Positions 47,616 to 58,853 of a stretch of DNA of 64,000 bases are shown one piece after another (positions within the stretch are counted from its first letter, which is position 1; each line of letters starts with the position of its first letter). The notes beneath the pieces are model-generated. The model was not told where the DNA came from. It ran no database searches and worked only from the letters and a program-made list of their open reading frames with translations. A program made the translations under genes and the position numbers. The stretch comes from Stachybotrys elegans (taxonomy: Eukaryota > Ascomycota > Sordariomycetes > Hypocreales > Stachybotryaceae): contig JAGPNK010000007.1 of NCBI GenBank assembly GCA_020746835.1, positions 310,001 to 374,000 on the forward strand, written 5' to 3'.

Positions 47616-48531
47616 ATGGACTTGCTCAGCACGCCTCTCCACGACCCCCGCGGCCCTTACACGGAGGAGGAGCCCGAGTTTGTCCCGCTCGATGCCTACT
47701 ACCACGATAAACTTACCAAGTACAAGGCTGACCTGCGTGCTGCCTACCACTCTGCCGAGCCAGACACCCTGCGGTCGTCCTTTACAGCCATTACCCAGTA
47801 GCGCATGCGGAGTCCGGCAGCATCAGCCTCAGCACTCTATGCCATGACCGATCCCAAGAAGGAGCAGCTTCGACAGCAAGTCATCGCCACCGGGGCGCTC
47901 CTATACTTTCGCGAAAAGCCACACGTTCGCACGACACCTCCGTCGAACATCAGCTGGCTGGCTGGCAACGCCAGAGAGATTGTCCTCTTTGAGCTTATGC
48001 GCAGTCGATTCGGCCACGCATTCAACCGCTATGCATGGACCGCATTGGTAGACATGAACGGGTCAGATATCGAATACCACGCCGACAATACCAAGAAGCT
48101 TGGTTACCTGTTTACGGCCATGGCAAAACTCCTCCTGACGGTGGAGGATCAGAAGGCTAAGCAGTGGTGGGAGGACAATTCCGATCTCCTACCCGAGATC
48201 GCGATCAATGCCGCCTCCAGCATGACGCTTGCCTACGCCAAGGATCTCACCACGCTCAATGCGGCTGAACTGGAAACGAGACCTGAGCCCTAATGAATCC
48301 ATGATCACAATGATGTTCCTGATGGCCATCTCGGCATGTTACAGGGCCCGAACCGACGAGACTACCGAGGGAAACCCGGCGAACCCCCCAAACGCCAAGG
48401 TGACAAGAAGACAGGGTCGCTCTCCCACAGGGATTTGCCGTCCCTGCGGAGGACACAGAGCTAGCAGCACGCTTGAAGCAGATGAGGGAGGATATTGGCC
48501 GGCGGGGATCACCAGAGCTGTAGAAGGATGA
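47616..48531 (+). pseudogene. Broken gene, copy B1, carrying the FNRYAW module
   Basis: ATG at 47616 opens MDLLSTPLHDPRGPYTEEEP. A TAG at 47799-47801 interrupts the frame, which then stays open to 48293. The second part contains ALLYFREKPHVRTTPPSNIS (47895-47954) and FNRYAW (48021-48038), then KKLGYLFTAMAKLLL. Near 48270 the sense shifts one frame and reads LNWKRDLSPNESMITMMF, which matches ISWKDDVSPNEVMITMLF in copy D at about 58.0 kb. The first of these blocks matches copy D too (15 of 21 positions from ALLYFR to NISW). The 47802-48293 part on its own is a 163-residue frame and could still be made. No helicase motif is present in this copy. It is linked to the family by the shared modules only. 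Confidence 0.5.
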
Positions 48532-48726
48532 TCTTGTTACAATTCTGACTGGATCCATGACGATCTACGCGAGATCTGTTTCTATCAGGCGACCAGGGGG
48601 CACCCGAACCAACAGGTGTCAACCTCCACGATGAATATTTGAAGGCGTTCTCGCAAACCGCCCTCTTTCCCCGCCGATCAACAGCCAACGCTTTGCCCAT
48701 CTTCTAGGTATTCAGAATCACATCCA

Positions 48727-50950
48727 ATGGCCCGACTTAAGACATCGTCGCGCCCCGCCAAGGATGCCAAGTCCAAGGCTGGGCGTGCCGTACTCGAGGC
48801 CCGGAGCATACCCATCCGCCGAATGGCCGTGGGTAGCGTGCAGAGAGCACCCAGATCGACACCGAAGAGCTGGAGGATGCCCTCGTACTAGCAAATAACG
48901 CCAACTTAGCAAATGGCAGAAATGTCATCCAACAGCTGCGGACACGATTCGAACAGCACCTACGCGACCGTCGCGCCGTTAGAAGCCTAGCGGTAAGCTG
49001 TCTCAGATATATATGTCCTACTTGCTTTGTACTAACCAGCCCTCAAAGTTGATGCTCTGCGCGCTATATACGCTGCCCAGACCCAGACGTCGACTACCAC
49101 ACCTCCGCTTGTCACACTCGACGACGCAGGGAACATGGTTTCCCAGCAGCTGACGGGCGCCTTTAACCGCGAGGCAATGTTCCCCCCGACGTCGATCGGA
49201 CCGGACGATCGCATCCAGCAAGACGACACCGACTCTACGTGGTCAGTGGACAGGGGTCTGATGGCCATGGACACACACTGCAAAGTTGTCGAGACAGCGA
49301 TGAGGATGGAGAGGCCCAAGGGGACGGACATGTCAGCGAGCCGCCCATCTCCAACAACTGCTTCCAGGTCCACGTTCTCCCACTTGGCAAGGGAGATCAT
49401 GGCAGGCGCCCGGTCTCGCCGGTCCCGCCTGTATATCCGGCCAGCTGTATGGCCCGCGTGGACAAGGTGAGGTGCCCATTAGCCAACGGAGCCACACAGC
49501 TCGACCCGAAATCGTGGGGATATAAGGGTCAACTGCACACTCGTTATATACCATAGTCCACCCGACACTGTCATCTCCGTCTTTGCTGCCTGTTGGGCCC
49601 CTCCAGCTTCCTTGAGGAGGAAGCTGGCAACGAGGGCACCCTTCTCGGAGAATAAGCCCATAGAGGCCACCCTGGGTTGCTACGTCGAACTCAAGCGAAC
49701 TCGCGGAGTTCATCATGAAGAACCCGGCCATCTCGGAGGAAATCACATCCACAAAGTCCCAAGATATTGCCCAGCGATGGGCGCCAGGCACATCGATTGG
49801 GATCGAACACTTTACATGCGACAAACCGATTCTTCCCGCCGATTAGCAGGTTAGGCTCGGCGAACAAGCCACCCTGGGCTGCTATGTCGAGTTGAAGCCT
49901 GCTGTCTATGAGGACTACGGTCCCCATCTTTTGACGCTCTTGTCTCGCCAGGCCATCGCTGAGGCCGTGTGGAAACTTGGCCACGCCTTCGACACGCTGA
50001 ATACCGCGCATGGTCGCCACCACTCCCTGATTGGGACGAAGAAGAACACTGCCGTGAGTGATACCCCCCTTGGTCGCGGTTCTTTGCCTTATTAACGCTT
50101 TGTCAGAGCGCTTGGCGTACTTACAGCGAGTATCTGGAGCGAAAGCGCCTCTCCGCGGTGACGTCTAACGCGCGCCCCCCTTACGCTGCGGCCGCGTCTC
50201 GAGGTTCTTGGCCGCCGACGCCGTCCCGATTATGGACCTGCGCCCTGTTCTTGATGAACTATATAACCCACGTACTCCTTGAGAGGCGTAGCATGCAGAA
50301 CGACCGACACCCTAGCCTCCTCGAGCCCCTTGCACCATAGGCGCGCCCAGCACGTGCAGGAGATTTCTGAGGACCCCACTGGAGGACTCGACTACTTCTA
50401 CCATGCAGGTTGACGACAACGACTACTGGGGGGATGGCGACTCAGGCCGAGCCGTGTGGTTCCGTGGTGCTCTGGTACAGGCTGGTAGCCTGATGTGTGT
50501 GGCCATCGGTTTCGAGATGATGGCCACTCACCAAGCCGCAGCCAGATTTGCATCTTCCGTTGGATGCACGGCACTCCCTCCAATCCATTGCTTAATGCCC
50601 AATGGAGTAACCGAGACACATGTCATAAATTGATGGACCCTTCATCGGAAGGGGATGATGGCTCTGCTGGCGGACCGTTTGACATTCTTTCAGCGGTCTT
50701 CTTCAAATGGTCAGGAAGAGGAGGTGACCTAGATTATCCCTACAGTGGTGGAATACTCCTACAGGATTCACGAGTCGATGATGATAGCCATGATGGTATA
50801 TCTCCTGTCTGCACCATGCAGCTTACGACCTTGGATGACGATCATGTCGGAGATCTGCATCTACGAGGCGATCCGGATACGCTTCTACCACGACTCCAGC
50901 CACTATGCATGGGTCCTTGTTCATAACGAGGACGGTAAAGCAAGGAAAGA
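48727..50950 (+). pseudogene. Broken gene, copy B2, with an internal duplication
   Basis: ATG at 48727 opens MARLKTSSRPAKDAKSKAGR. A frameshift near 48850 leads to IDTEELEDALVLANNANLAN, ending at a well-formed splice donor (GTAAGC, about 48992) with a GTACTAAC branch site and acceptor near 49048. The following segment (DALRAIYAAQTQTSTTTPPL) is out of phase by one base. ATLGCYVELK appears twice, near 49665 and 49865, marking a local duplication of about 200 bp that has diverged at third positions. Near 50772 the text reads HESMMIAMM, and at 50859-50912 IYEAIRIRFYHDSSHYAW, a weak copy of the FNRYAW module. No helicase motifs were found. Confidence 0.42.
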
Positions 50951-51032
50951 GGAAGGAAGTCATCGGAGCTTAATCCATCTACACATGATCACAAAGTCCT
51001 TGGTAGTATCAGAGACGAGGTAGAGACGACAG

Positions 51033-54000
51033 GTGTCCCAACTGAAACGGTCTGGCCGACGGCTCCATGGCTACATCAAGGATGTCGCGGAGTCACAGTT
51101 GAGCGAACACCAAATCCTTCCCGCGGAGCTTCGCGTCGAAGTTCTCGAGGCTTGCTCATCCATCATATGGTGGCTCGGCTGCGTTGTTCCAAGCAACGCC
51201 CAGCACTGGAAGATAACTTGAGCCCTGAGAAAGCTCACGGAGCCCGAAAGTTTTAGAGAGAGACTCTGGCAGAGTGGACGTTCTATTTCTACGTGACCTG
51301 GTCACGCCAAAGCGCTAAGACGAACGAACGGCCACGGCAGCCACGAAGAGCTATACGAAAAGGCCATGGACCTATCAGCGAAGCGGTGCCTCTACTGCCA
51401 CTGCAGGTACCACATCCGCGACCCTCGCCACCCGCCGTTCAACGCATCGAGGCGGCTTCATGGACGTGTCAGACATCCAGCAGTCATGCTATGTACGGCA
51501 AACAAATGAGCGCGTGAGCACGCAGACCCTCAGCCGCTTGAACAGGCGGTACACCGGGGACGAGGCCGCCCTACCAAGCACCCTCCGCCACCCGAGCAGG
51601 CAGAGGCACAGCCAGTGCGCCTCCGCCGAGACCGTGAAATCCCGGTACTGTGGCAGGCAGCAACGGGCTCCGACCCCCCTGATGGAGGGAGGAGGCCTGG
51701 AGGCGAGAGTATCGATAACACGGGAGACTACACAGGTCCATTCTCATGCCAAAGTGTGATCAAAGTCCCAGGGGAACCGGGGTTGAGATTGCTGATGAGA
51801 TCCGCGCGAGTACATACGATGTGGGTGACGAAATTGCCCTCTGCCCACGCCGTGGGGAGGACAGTCCCATAGATGATGCTCTATTCGACCTCTGTCCTCT
51901 GCGACATCATGGCTGCAGCACCGTTTATGCTGTGGCGCATCGTCGTGGCATCCATCTTCCCTCTCCGCTTACCCGACGAGGCAGACGGCAACCGTATCTG
52001 GCACGTGTCAAGTTCATTGTCATTGACGAGACGCACCAGGCGAAGTAGCCACATGGAGGTATCATCTCAATGTTCCAGATGTATCGAGTCAGTCGGATCA
52101 TCAGCCTACTCGCTTCATCACTTCTTTCGCCCAGGACAACCGGACAACGCTCTTCCTTTCTTGACCAGGATCATCGATCCTCAGACGCATGCGAGAGCAT
52201 AGATGACATCTTGGGAGGCTCAGCCCTTCTACGTGGCCCCCTGCCGGTGCTTGGGGGAATTACAACATGGAGTGAGACTCGGAGGAGATGATAGTGCGGG
52301 GAGGTGAAAGCATATCATATACAAAATCCTCGAGTCCACCATGGAAGACCGGGCTGGTGATGTGAAATCTCCGAGATGATCCGCGAGGCACTTCTCAGTG
52401 TCGGCGAGATACTGGTAGATAGCCAGCCAGCGGCCCTGCAAGCGCTGCAGGAGGCAGCCAAGAGCGCAATCGTCCAGTTCTTCTAGGGCATGCAAAAATA
52501 CCAGAGGAGAGTCTAATACCAAGAAGCCAATAACCGATATCGGCCTCAACACCCTCTCAATCTTCCACGAAGCTCTGAATCCATTGTCGTCCCTGATACC
52601 GCTCGCATCAAACGCAACTGGCTCACGAATGAGTTCAAAATGTACCACGCGGCGCACCTGGTCTGGATGACAGGCACGCCAATCTACAACGGCTTTGCGG
52701 ACCTCTTGGCCCCCTTGACGATTGCCTAGGACAAGCCGTGATCCCAGGTGACGAACCACGACCTCTCAACCCACACAGTCCCAAGACCCCAGGCCAAAAG
52801 ACTGGGAGGCGAACGCCGTACTGCTTGGGATATGCGCCGCTCCGGGCACAGTTCAGTCTGCAACAAACCAATGCCAACTCTCTGACCCGACCGGTGAGAT
52901 TCTTGAAAAGGACATCTAACCCATATCTTTTCTTTGCGGGAGTCAACGACAGCCAGACATGCGATATTCGCCTGCCCGAGTCTTATCAGCATCGATTCCT
53001 GTCAAAGGTGGAGGACATGCTGTCAGGAATTGCGCACGGGAGGTCAGAATCCACCATGGAAACAGACGATCACTGCTTTTGACCTTCACGTCCACATGCA
53101 CGACCACTTTCGAAGTTCCCAGCGCTACATGCCTTGTCTAGCTAATGCTCCATTGGGTCAATCGTGGCATTCATTTGTCGGGGATGACAGTTGCATTCCG
53201 CAACTACCAGATGTTGGACGTGTTTAAGATGCTTCTCCCACTACCACTCGAAGCCCTTAACAGTACATATACTCCTCTAACTCTCCTCTAACTCTGGCCT
53301 TGGCACCTGCAGACTCAGACCGGCCTCGCCCGCCGATGTCGATCTTCCCTCAGCCACATCTTCTCCTTGTTACGAGGTTCTAGTACCGCACCGCAACGAC
53401 ACGGTACATCACCACCGCGTCGGCCAGGAGGACCCTACTACCTGGCACGTTATCCTCGTTGATGGCACGTGGCACCCACACATGGAGTGGTCCCTGTGCC
53501 GGAGATGGGCCAAAATCGCCTTCGCTAACGAGAGTCTGCCAGAGTGGATGAACGACGGCCTGAAGATAATTTGTGTTTACGAGATCATCAAGATCCGAAT
53601 GAACCAAAAGTTCAACAGGTATGCCTGGGAACTGCTCGAGAAGGACCTGGGCGGAGACAAGCACGTTGACATGCACGGGGAGGATACTGTGAAGCTGGGA
53701 CACAGCCTCAGTATCCTGGTACGCATGATGTTTGCCTTCAGCGACGAGGAAGCGTCCGCACTAACCGCGAACCTGAACCATGTCCTCACCCGCGAGTGCT
53801 ACCATATCATGGTGCATTTCGATGTTCCTAGCGCCCTTAAGCTTAACGTCCTCATTACGTCGACCAAATCAGCACCGTACAGAAGCGCAGGTAGACTGTA
53901 CAGCAGCCTCATGATCTCTGCCTGCTCGCCGAACTCTCCCCGGCCGTGGGCCTGACAGACTGTGATTGGGTCGTCCTAGACCATCAAGTGCCCAAGGAGG
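51033..54000 (+). pseudogene. Broken SNF2-like helicase gene, copy C (most complete motif set)
   Basis: Near 51.33-51.48 kb is HEELYEKAMDLSAKRC followed by LYCHCRYH, matching the Cys/His cluster of copy A. FIVIDETHQAK (DETH at 52025-52036) is motif II and is cut by TAG two codons later. HLVWMTGTPIYNGFADLL (TGTP at 52670-52681) is motif III. HHHRVGQEDPTTW (RVGQ at 53416-53427) is motif VI, and from there a frame runs in register through VYEIIKIRMNQKFNRYAWEL (FNRYAW at 53611-53628) to about 53955. The order cluster, II, III, VI, module agrees with an SNF2 ATPase, with motif VI directly before the new module. No motif I was found. Several frame changes separate the pieces, so the gene is most likely dead. 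Confidence 0.55.
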
Positions 54001-54064
54001 TGCCTTTCTTTTGCTGGCTTAGCTGCGAGCTTCTTCTTCTACACAGAGAAACAACCCCTGAACC

Positions 54065-54718
54065 TTGTGTCTACAACCGGCCATCAGACATACCCGACTG
54101 GCAGCGACAGTCATACCACCCAAAGCCGCGAAAAGACATTACGACTCCTTCAGCAGGAACTCTGCGCATGTACGTCGTGGGAGGCTGTGGGCGGCGGCGC
54201 GTGCGGCGCGTGTGTGTACACCCTCAAACTCGCACTGGCCCACATCCTACTACATAGACTACACGGGAGAGGGGGAGTTCTACGAGATCGACATCGATGA
54301 CGGGAACTGGTTGCGGTACGAGTTCCAGTGCGAGGAGTGCGAGGTGTACCCCGTTGAGTTCATGGTCATCAAAAACAACCCCAAGAGTCTTGGGTTGGTG
54401 TCCTTCCTAGCCTTCAACAGCATTGTTTTCGCGGATTCACAACTCCAGAAGTTAGCTCCATCGCCCCGAGATTCGCAAATTCACGCCTCACAACTTCCCT
54501 CTAAGCAGGAGCAAAGAATAGCAAAAGAATCGAAGCCCCTCCACCAGACCCAGCTTGCGCTCAAGTGTAGGCATATACCAACTGTTTTAGCCAGCCTGGT
54601 AGGGCTGACGACCAAAGTCTGCCTTTTCCCAGGTCTTACGAGTCAGAGGGATACCAAGGCAATGGAAGCCGATGCTGTAGGGGAGGTCCTGACAATCCCG
54701 CATCTCTCTCTGCTCTGA
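54065..54718 (+). CDS. Uncertain 217-codon frame with an acidic core
   Basis: The frame is open and contains a coherent acidic stretch near 54262-54380 (DYTGEGEFYEIDIDDGN, then CEECEVYPVEFMVIKNN) that looks coding. The flanks (Arg/His-rich start, Ser/Gln-rich end) look random. It may be an exon or fragment belonging to the neighbouring broken helicase copies rather than a gene. I recognise no family, and the start is not reliable. Confidence 0.25.
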   Translation: MCLQPAIRHTRLAATVIPPKAAKRHYDSFSRNSAHVRRGRLWAAARAARVCTPSNSHWPTSYYIDYTGEGEFYEIDIDDGNWLRYEFQCEECEVYPVEFMVIKNNPKSLGLVSFLAFNSIVFADSQLQKLAPSPRDSQIHASQLPSKQEQRIAKESKPLHQTQLALKCRHIPTVLASLVGLTTKVCLFPGLTSQRDTKAMEADAVGEVLTIPHLSLL

Positions 54719-55179
54719 CGGATTTGTTGTCTATATGGCATCCTGGAAGCGCCATCACACACGCCAGATGAGCTGGGGCACTCCGTCGTCGATCGCAACA
54801 CACGCACAGCTCCCAGCCGTGCCAAGGGCCTCCAGACTGACAGAGACAGACGGAATCTACGGCCACCGCGATTGAAGGGCCCCCATGACCGAGAAGACCA
54901 TCCAGCTTAGGCTCGACCCGTCGCAGGCTCGCAGTGCTCACCAGCTATCCCAGCTGAGCCTACCATTCATGGTGTCTGTTATATGGATCAATTCAGCCCA
55001 CTAAGCACCATAGGAGGTGCCAACCGTCATACAGGGTCATTACAGCTCTGCTTGAAACCGCCGGTATCTGTACACTCTCAATCACCAGCCAACACACTCT
55101 GGCCGAGCGAGAGGTGGCGGTCGCCTGCTTCAACCACCCTGGATCAGGCTTCCACGCACTGGTAACATTGATACAGATT

Positions 55180-58085
55180 TGAGCCTTTGGACTCGACTTC
55201 CATAACGACTGCTCCACCTGTATCATCGCCGAACCAGCGCAGAGCATTCCATGTGCTGCGCCGCACTTGCAAAACTGTCCAAGGCGGACTACATTGCCGA
55301 CCCTAGCGCCTACGTTCCCGTGGCTCGCCGTGACCAATATCGCATCGGGATCCAATGCTGCTGCATGAGCGGCTCCCATGCCCGCTATCTCGTCCGCCTC
55401 TACATACTCTATAGGTCCTCGGTCAGCTCGGAGCGAGCCTAGGCGGCAAGGTGGTGGCCAAGCCGACGAGGGGCAGCGAACGGTACGTGCTGCTGGTCGG
55501 CGCAACCCGCGTATCGCGGTCAGACTTTCCCGACGTAATGTCCTGCTGGTTCAGGGCTGGTTCCGATGGCGCCCGGCTCTAAGTCCGGGACTGTCTTCGT
55601 CCTAGTGTCATCATATTTGACGAGGTCCACACCAACAAGAACAGCGAGAGCAACATCGTCGATACTCTGACCTCGCCGTTAATCTGCCCGCATACAGGGC
55701 TTCTACCACTGCCAGTGCACTTGCCAGGAGGGTTCATCAGAGAGCCACCTTCATCAGGTCGTGCTGCACACCTTGCCGCAGATGCTGTCACTGGATCTGC
55801 CCTTTTGCCAAGGGCCAGGTTTGCTGATCTCGCGGGCACAATGAACGAAACATGGCATTCAAGACATGCCAGGGCCACGTCCTCATCCACCGAACTTCCT
55901 CTGGTCGTATCCTCCTACCACAAACGACACGGCCGAGGACGATGGCCTGGACATCGAGAGGCATGACGAACCCAACCTCCTGTGACTCGAATCCGTCGTC
56001 GACCTACAGACAGCTATGATGGAGAGCCGTTCCACTCAACTTCTTCTTCTGTGACCTTCTACAGGTTATGAGCCCCCACGCTGAATTGCGCGCCCTGTTC
56101 ATTACGTTCATCTAATTCGTTATCGCGGAATGCTGTAATAGCTCGCGTGACACATTCTTTTTCTATTCCCTTTCGCAGTGCTAAAATAAGCCTGCATTTC
56201 CTTCGTGTTTGCAAGGAGCACAAAGCCTTCGCATCACATCTTCATTCCTTCCCTTTTTCGGCAAAAAATAACAGGCGTTCGAATCACTTCTTCTTCTGTG
56301 ACCTTCTACACGGCCAAACGAGGATGGAAGACGGAGCTGAAACTGCCCGACGGCACTGTCACCTGGGCGGGGAAGGACGTCCCTCGGATGGTAGTGCACA
56401 CGGTGGAGTTTAAGCCGAGCATTAAGGGGTTACCGGCGAGATTGACGAGGTGAACCGTCTCACCGCATCCGGCTCACACACAATACTCAGATGGAGACAC
56501 TACCTGACCCGCGAGACAGCCAAGTACCCCTTCTCAAACCGCCACATGTTGCTGCTGTGCCCGACCTCTTCATCCTCGGCAACGACGTACGGCAAGACCC
56601 ATCATCATACCCGATCACCACACAAACTCCAAGGTCGGCCTGGTAGACAACGAGTCTCTGGCAGAGGCCCTGCCTCTTCTTCATGCTGTCCCACTGTTAT
56701 CCGCCCACCACACCAATTCCCTGCCTCATAACAGCTATACGAGATTCGTTCACATATACCCTTAATACTTTTCAGCTGTTGTATTGTCGCGAATTGCCCG
56801 CAGATGCTACAACTGAGAGGCCCATGCTGCGCGTCGAGCAAATGGGACCTACACTCACATCTGTCAGCTCATCAATTACCAGCGACTCATTTGGGTTTCT
56901 GGCACCCCGATCTGTTCCACCCTTCGCGATCTCCAGACACCACTCCAGTTGATGTGGAAGAACTGTGGGTTCAAGCTGAAAGGTCTAACAACCATCGACC
57001 TGGGAGACCTCAGCGGATTATGGGATCCTCGGTACAACCCTCTCGCCACTAACAATGACTTCGACGGCAAGCGCTCCACCAGAGGCATATTATCAGACTC
57101 TGTTGTTCGGGACCGATCCGAGTGGCTGAAAATGCGAGACTACTACGAACCAACCAAGTTCCCAATATGGAAACTCAATCCCATACTGTACAAGCTTATA
57201 TCTCGGAGGCTTTCAGGCCGCAGACAAGAACCCTGATGGCAATGGTTGAAGATCCTGACAGAGATGGCAAGGCCACAATGACCTAATTCGTGGAAGTGTT
57301 AGACACGCCGCCGAAGGGGATGTTGCTCGTCCCGGAGGAAGAACGGGCCAGCAGTTCCCAATCAATCGAGCAGATGCAGTGTATCGCTTGGCGCAACCCG
57401 AGTATTCATTAGATGATATGAGGAATGGAAAGGAAATAACCAACTCAAGCCGCACTTCCCCAACACCCTCGGTGCCCATACCGCCGTGGAGGAGATGCGA
57501 GCTGCCTGCTTGTTTGACAAGCGCTGCCCAGCACCTCGGCCAACTTTGCTGGCGAGAATGTCGCCCGCTGGGCGCGACCGGCCGAATGATTCAGGAGCAG
57601 AGTCGCGCTGCCAGCGGTTTTCCACACCATTCACTCGCTTCCACTGTGCTGCGTCCGTTGTCGTTGAATGCGCGCCTTCTCGCCGTCTCTGAAGCGAACC
57701 GCCAGCCCTTCCGGCGACCGAGCTCGCACAAACTCATTCAAATTGGACCACAAAGGCTGGAAACCTTCCGTTTGGAGATAGCTTCAATAACGACAGTTCG
57801 CCTTTAACTTATTCCTGTGATACACAGCAGTTGTGAGCCTTCGCTTGACAAGAGATCATCACGACAAACGCCCTCTTCTATTTCCGCACAGAACCTCACA
57901 TCCGCGCCACGCCACCAGGAAACATTTCATGGAAAGACGACGTAAGCCCCAACGAGGTGATGATCACAATGCTATTCCACCTTTCAAGGAGTTTTCCCGA
58001 CCGGTTCAGGACTTATAACCCGACCCCTCGTGCCAAGAAGGATAAATTTGCATGGAGATTCCACCACGAACACCTCCCCCGCTAG
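55180..58085 (+). pseudogene. Broken SNF2-like helicase gene, copy D
   Basis: VIIFDEVHTNKNSESNIVDT (DEVH at 55618-55629) is motif II. A coding stretch SYDGEPFHSTSSSVTFY is interrupted by a 247-bp insertion and resumes TAKRGWKTELKLPDGTVTWA, then VPRMVVHTVEF. LIWVSGTPICSTLRDLQTPL (SGTP at 56898-56909) is motif III and stays open through DYYEPTKFPIWKLNPILYK to a stop at 57236. Finally 57855-58085 gives ALFYFRTEPHIRATPPGNIS, then KDDVSPNEVMITMLFHLSRS, the module shared with copy B1. Motifs I and VI were not found. Stops and frame changes lie between pieces. The left boundary is approximate. Confidence 0.55.
56039..56310 (+). repeat. 247-bp insertion between perfect 25-bp direct repeats
   Basis: The 25 bases at 56039-56063 recur exactly at 56286-56310. 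The 222 bases between are AT richer than the flanks. Removing one repeat plus the spacer joins STSSSVTFY to TAKRGWKTEL in a single open frame, so the segment was inserted into, or duplicated inside, a coding region of copy D. The length is not a multiple of three, so it breaks the frame. The repeats are much longer than usual transposon target duplications. Confidence 0.7.
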
Positions 58086-58121
58086 ATAGCTTGCTACGGC
58101 CGTCTGAACCCTCGCTCACGG

Positions 58122-58853
58122 GTGGTGCTGGTTTGCCGGGCGCGCCGTAGGTCGGGACTGCTACGTCGTACCAGAGCGAGTGAACCACGGAGACTGGCTT
58201 CCATTGGAAATCCTCTGCTGCGCCGAACCTTGCGCGATTGTGTGGAAATCATCTGTTCTGGTGATGCCATCGTGCAACCTGCCGTCTCCGGTCGTGAGGG
58301 TCAGAAGGGCAAAAAGGCTCTCTTGATGCAGGAGTTTCGCAATGCTGTCGCTCGCTTCCAACGGGCGTTTTCGGCCGCTGAGACTGCGCACCAGAAGCAA
58401 TTGTTCGCCGACCCGGCCGCTGCTGCCGCCGCTCTGCCCCTCGGCCGGCAGATCCTCGTTGCCAAGCTTCCATTCCAGGACAAGCCATTCCCTCTGATGG
58501 ATGAATTCAGAGTCTTCCTCATGCTGGACAAGTTTTGCAAGAGCCAGGGCCATATGAATGTCATGGCCTGCTTGCATCCGCCGCCCGTAGCCGTACTGTG
58601 TACCCCGGACCAGTTCGAGCGCTTCGCAGCCCGTGGCTGGGCCGGGCCCCTCTGGGGTTCAGGGTGCCCCCGTTTCTGGCAATCAACTGGCTTATGTCGT
58701 TGGTCCTATTGTGCAGGAGTTGAAGTTGCAGGTTCCTATATGGATGCACGTCAAGAGGAGCGCAAAGCGATGCTGCGAGACGTACAGGGAGCCGTGGCCA
58801 TGACATTCGGAGACAAGAGAGTTTGGCTGTCACATGGATCACGATGTATCTGA
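58122..58853 (+). pseudogene. Uncertain coding-like frame downstream of the helicase array
   Basis: A 243-codon frame. Codons from about 58,270 to 58,570 look genuinely coding, with QEFRNAVARFQRAFSAAETA, LPLGRQILVAKLPFQDK and DEFRVFLMLDKFCKSQGHMN. After about 58,580 the sense appears to move to another frame, which reads APVSGNQLAYVVGPIVQELK near 58,665-58,725, suggesting a frameshift or an intron. I do not recognise the family. It is not obviously part of the helicase copies. It is listed as broken because the coding sense changes frame without an evident splice pair, but a spliced gene is possible. Confidence 0.3.

Noticed and set aside
56065..56274. The spacer between the 25-bp repeats read as an ordinary intron (GTTATG...TAACAG)
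   Set aside because: Splicing there keeps the second repeat in a different frame and does not restore the TAKRGWKTEL sense, whereas deletion of one whole repeat unit does.
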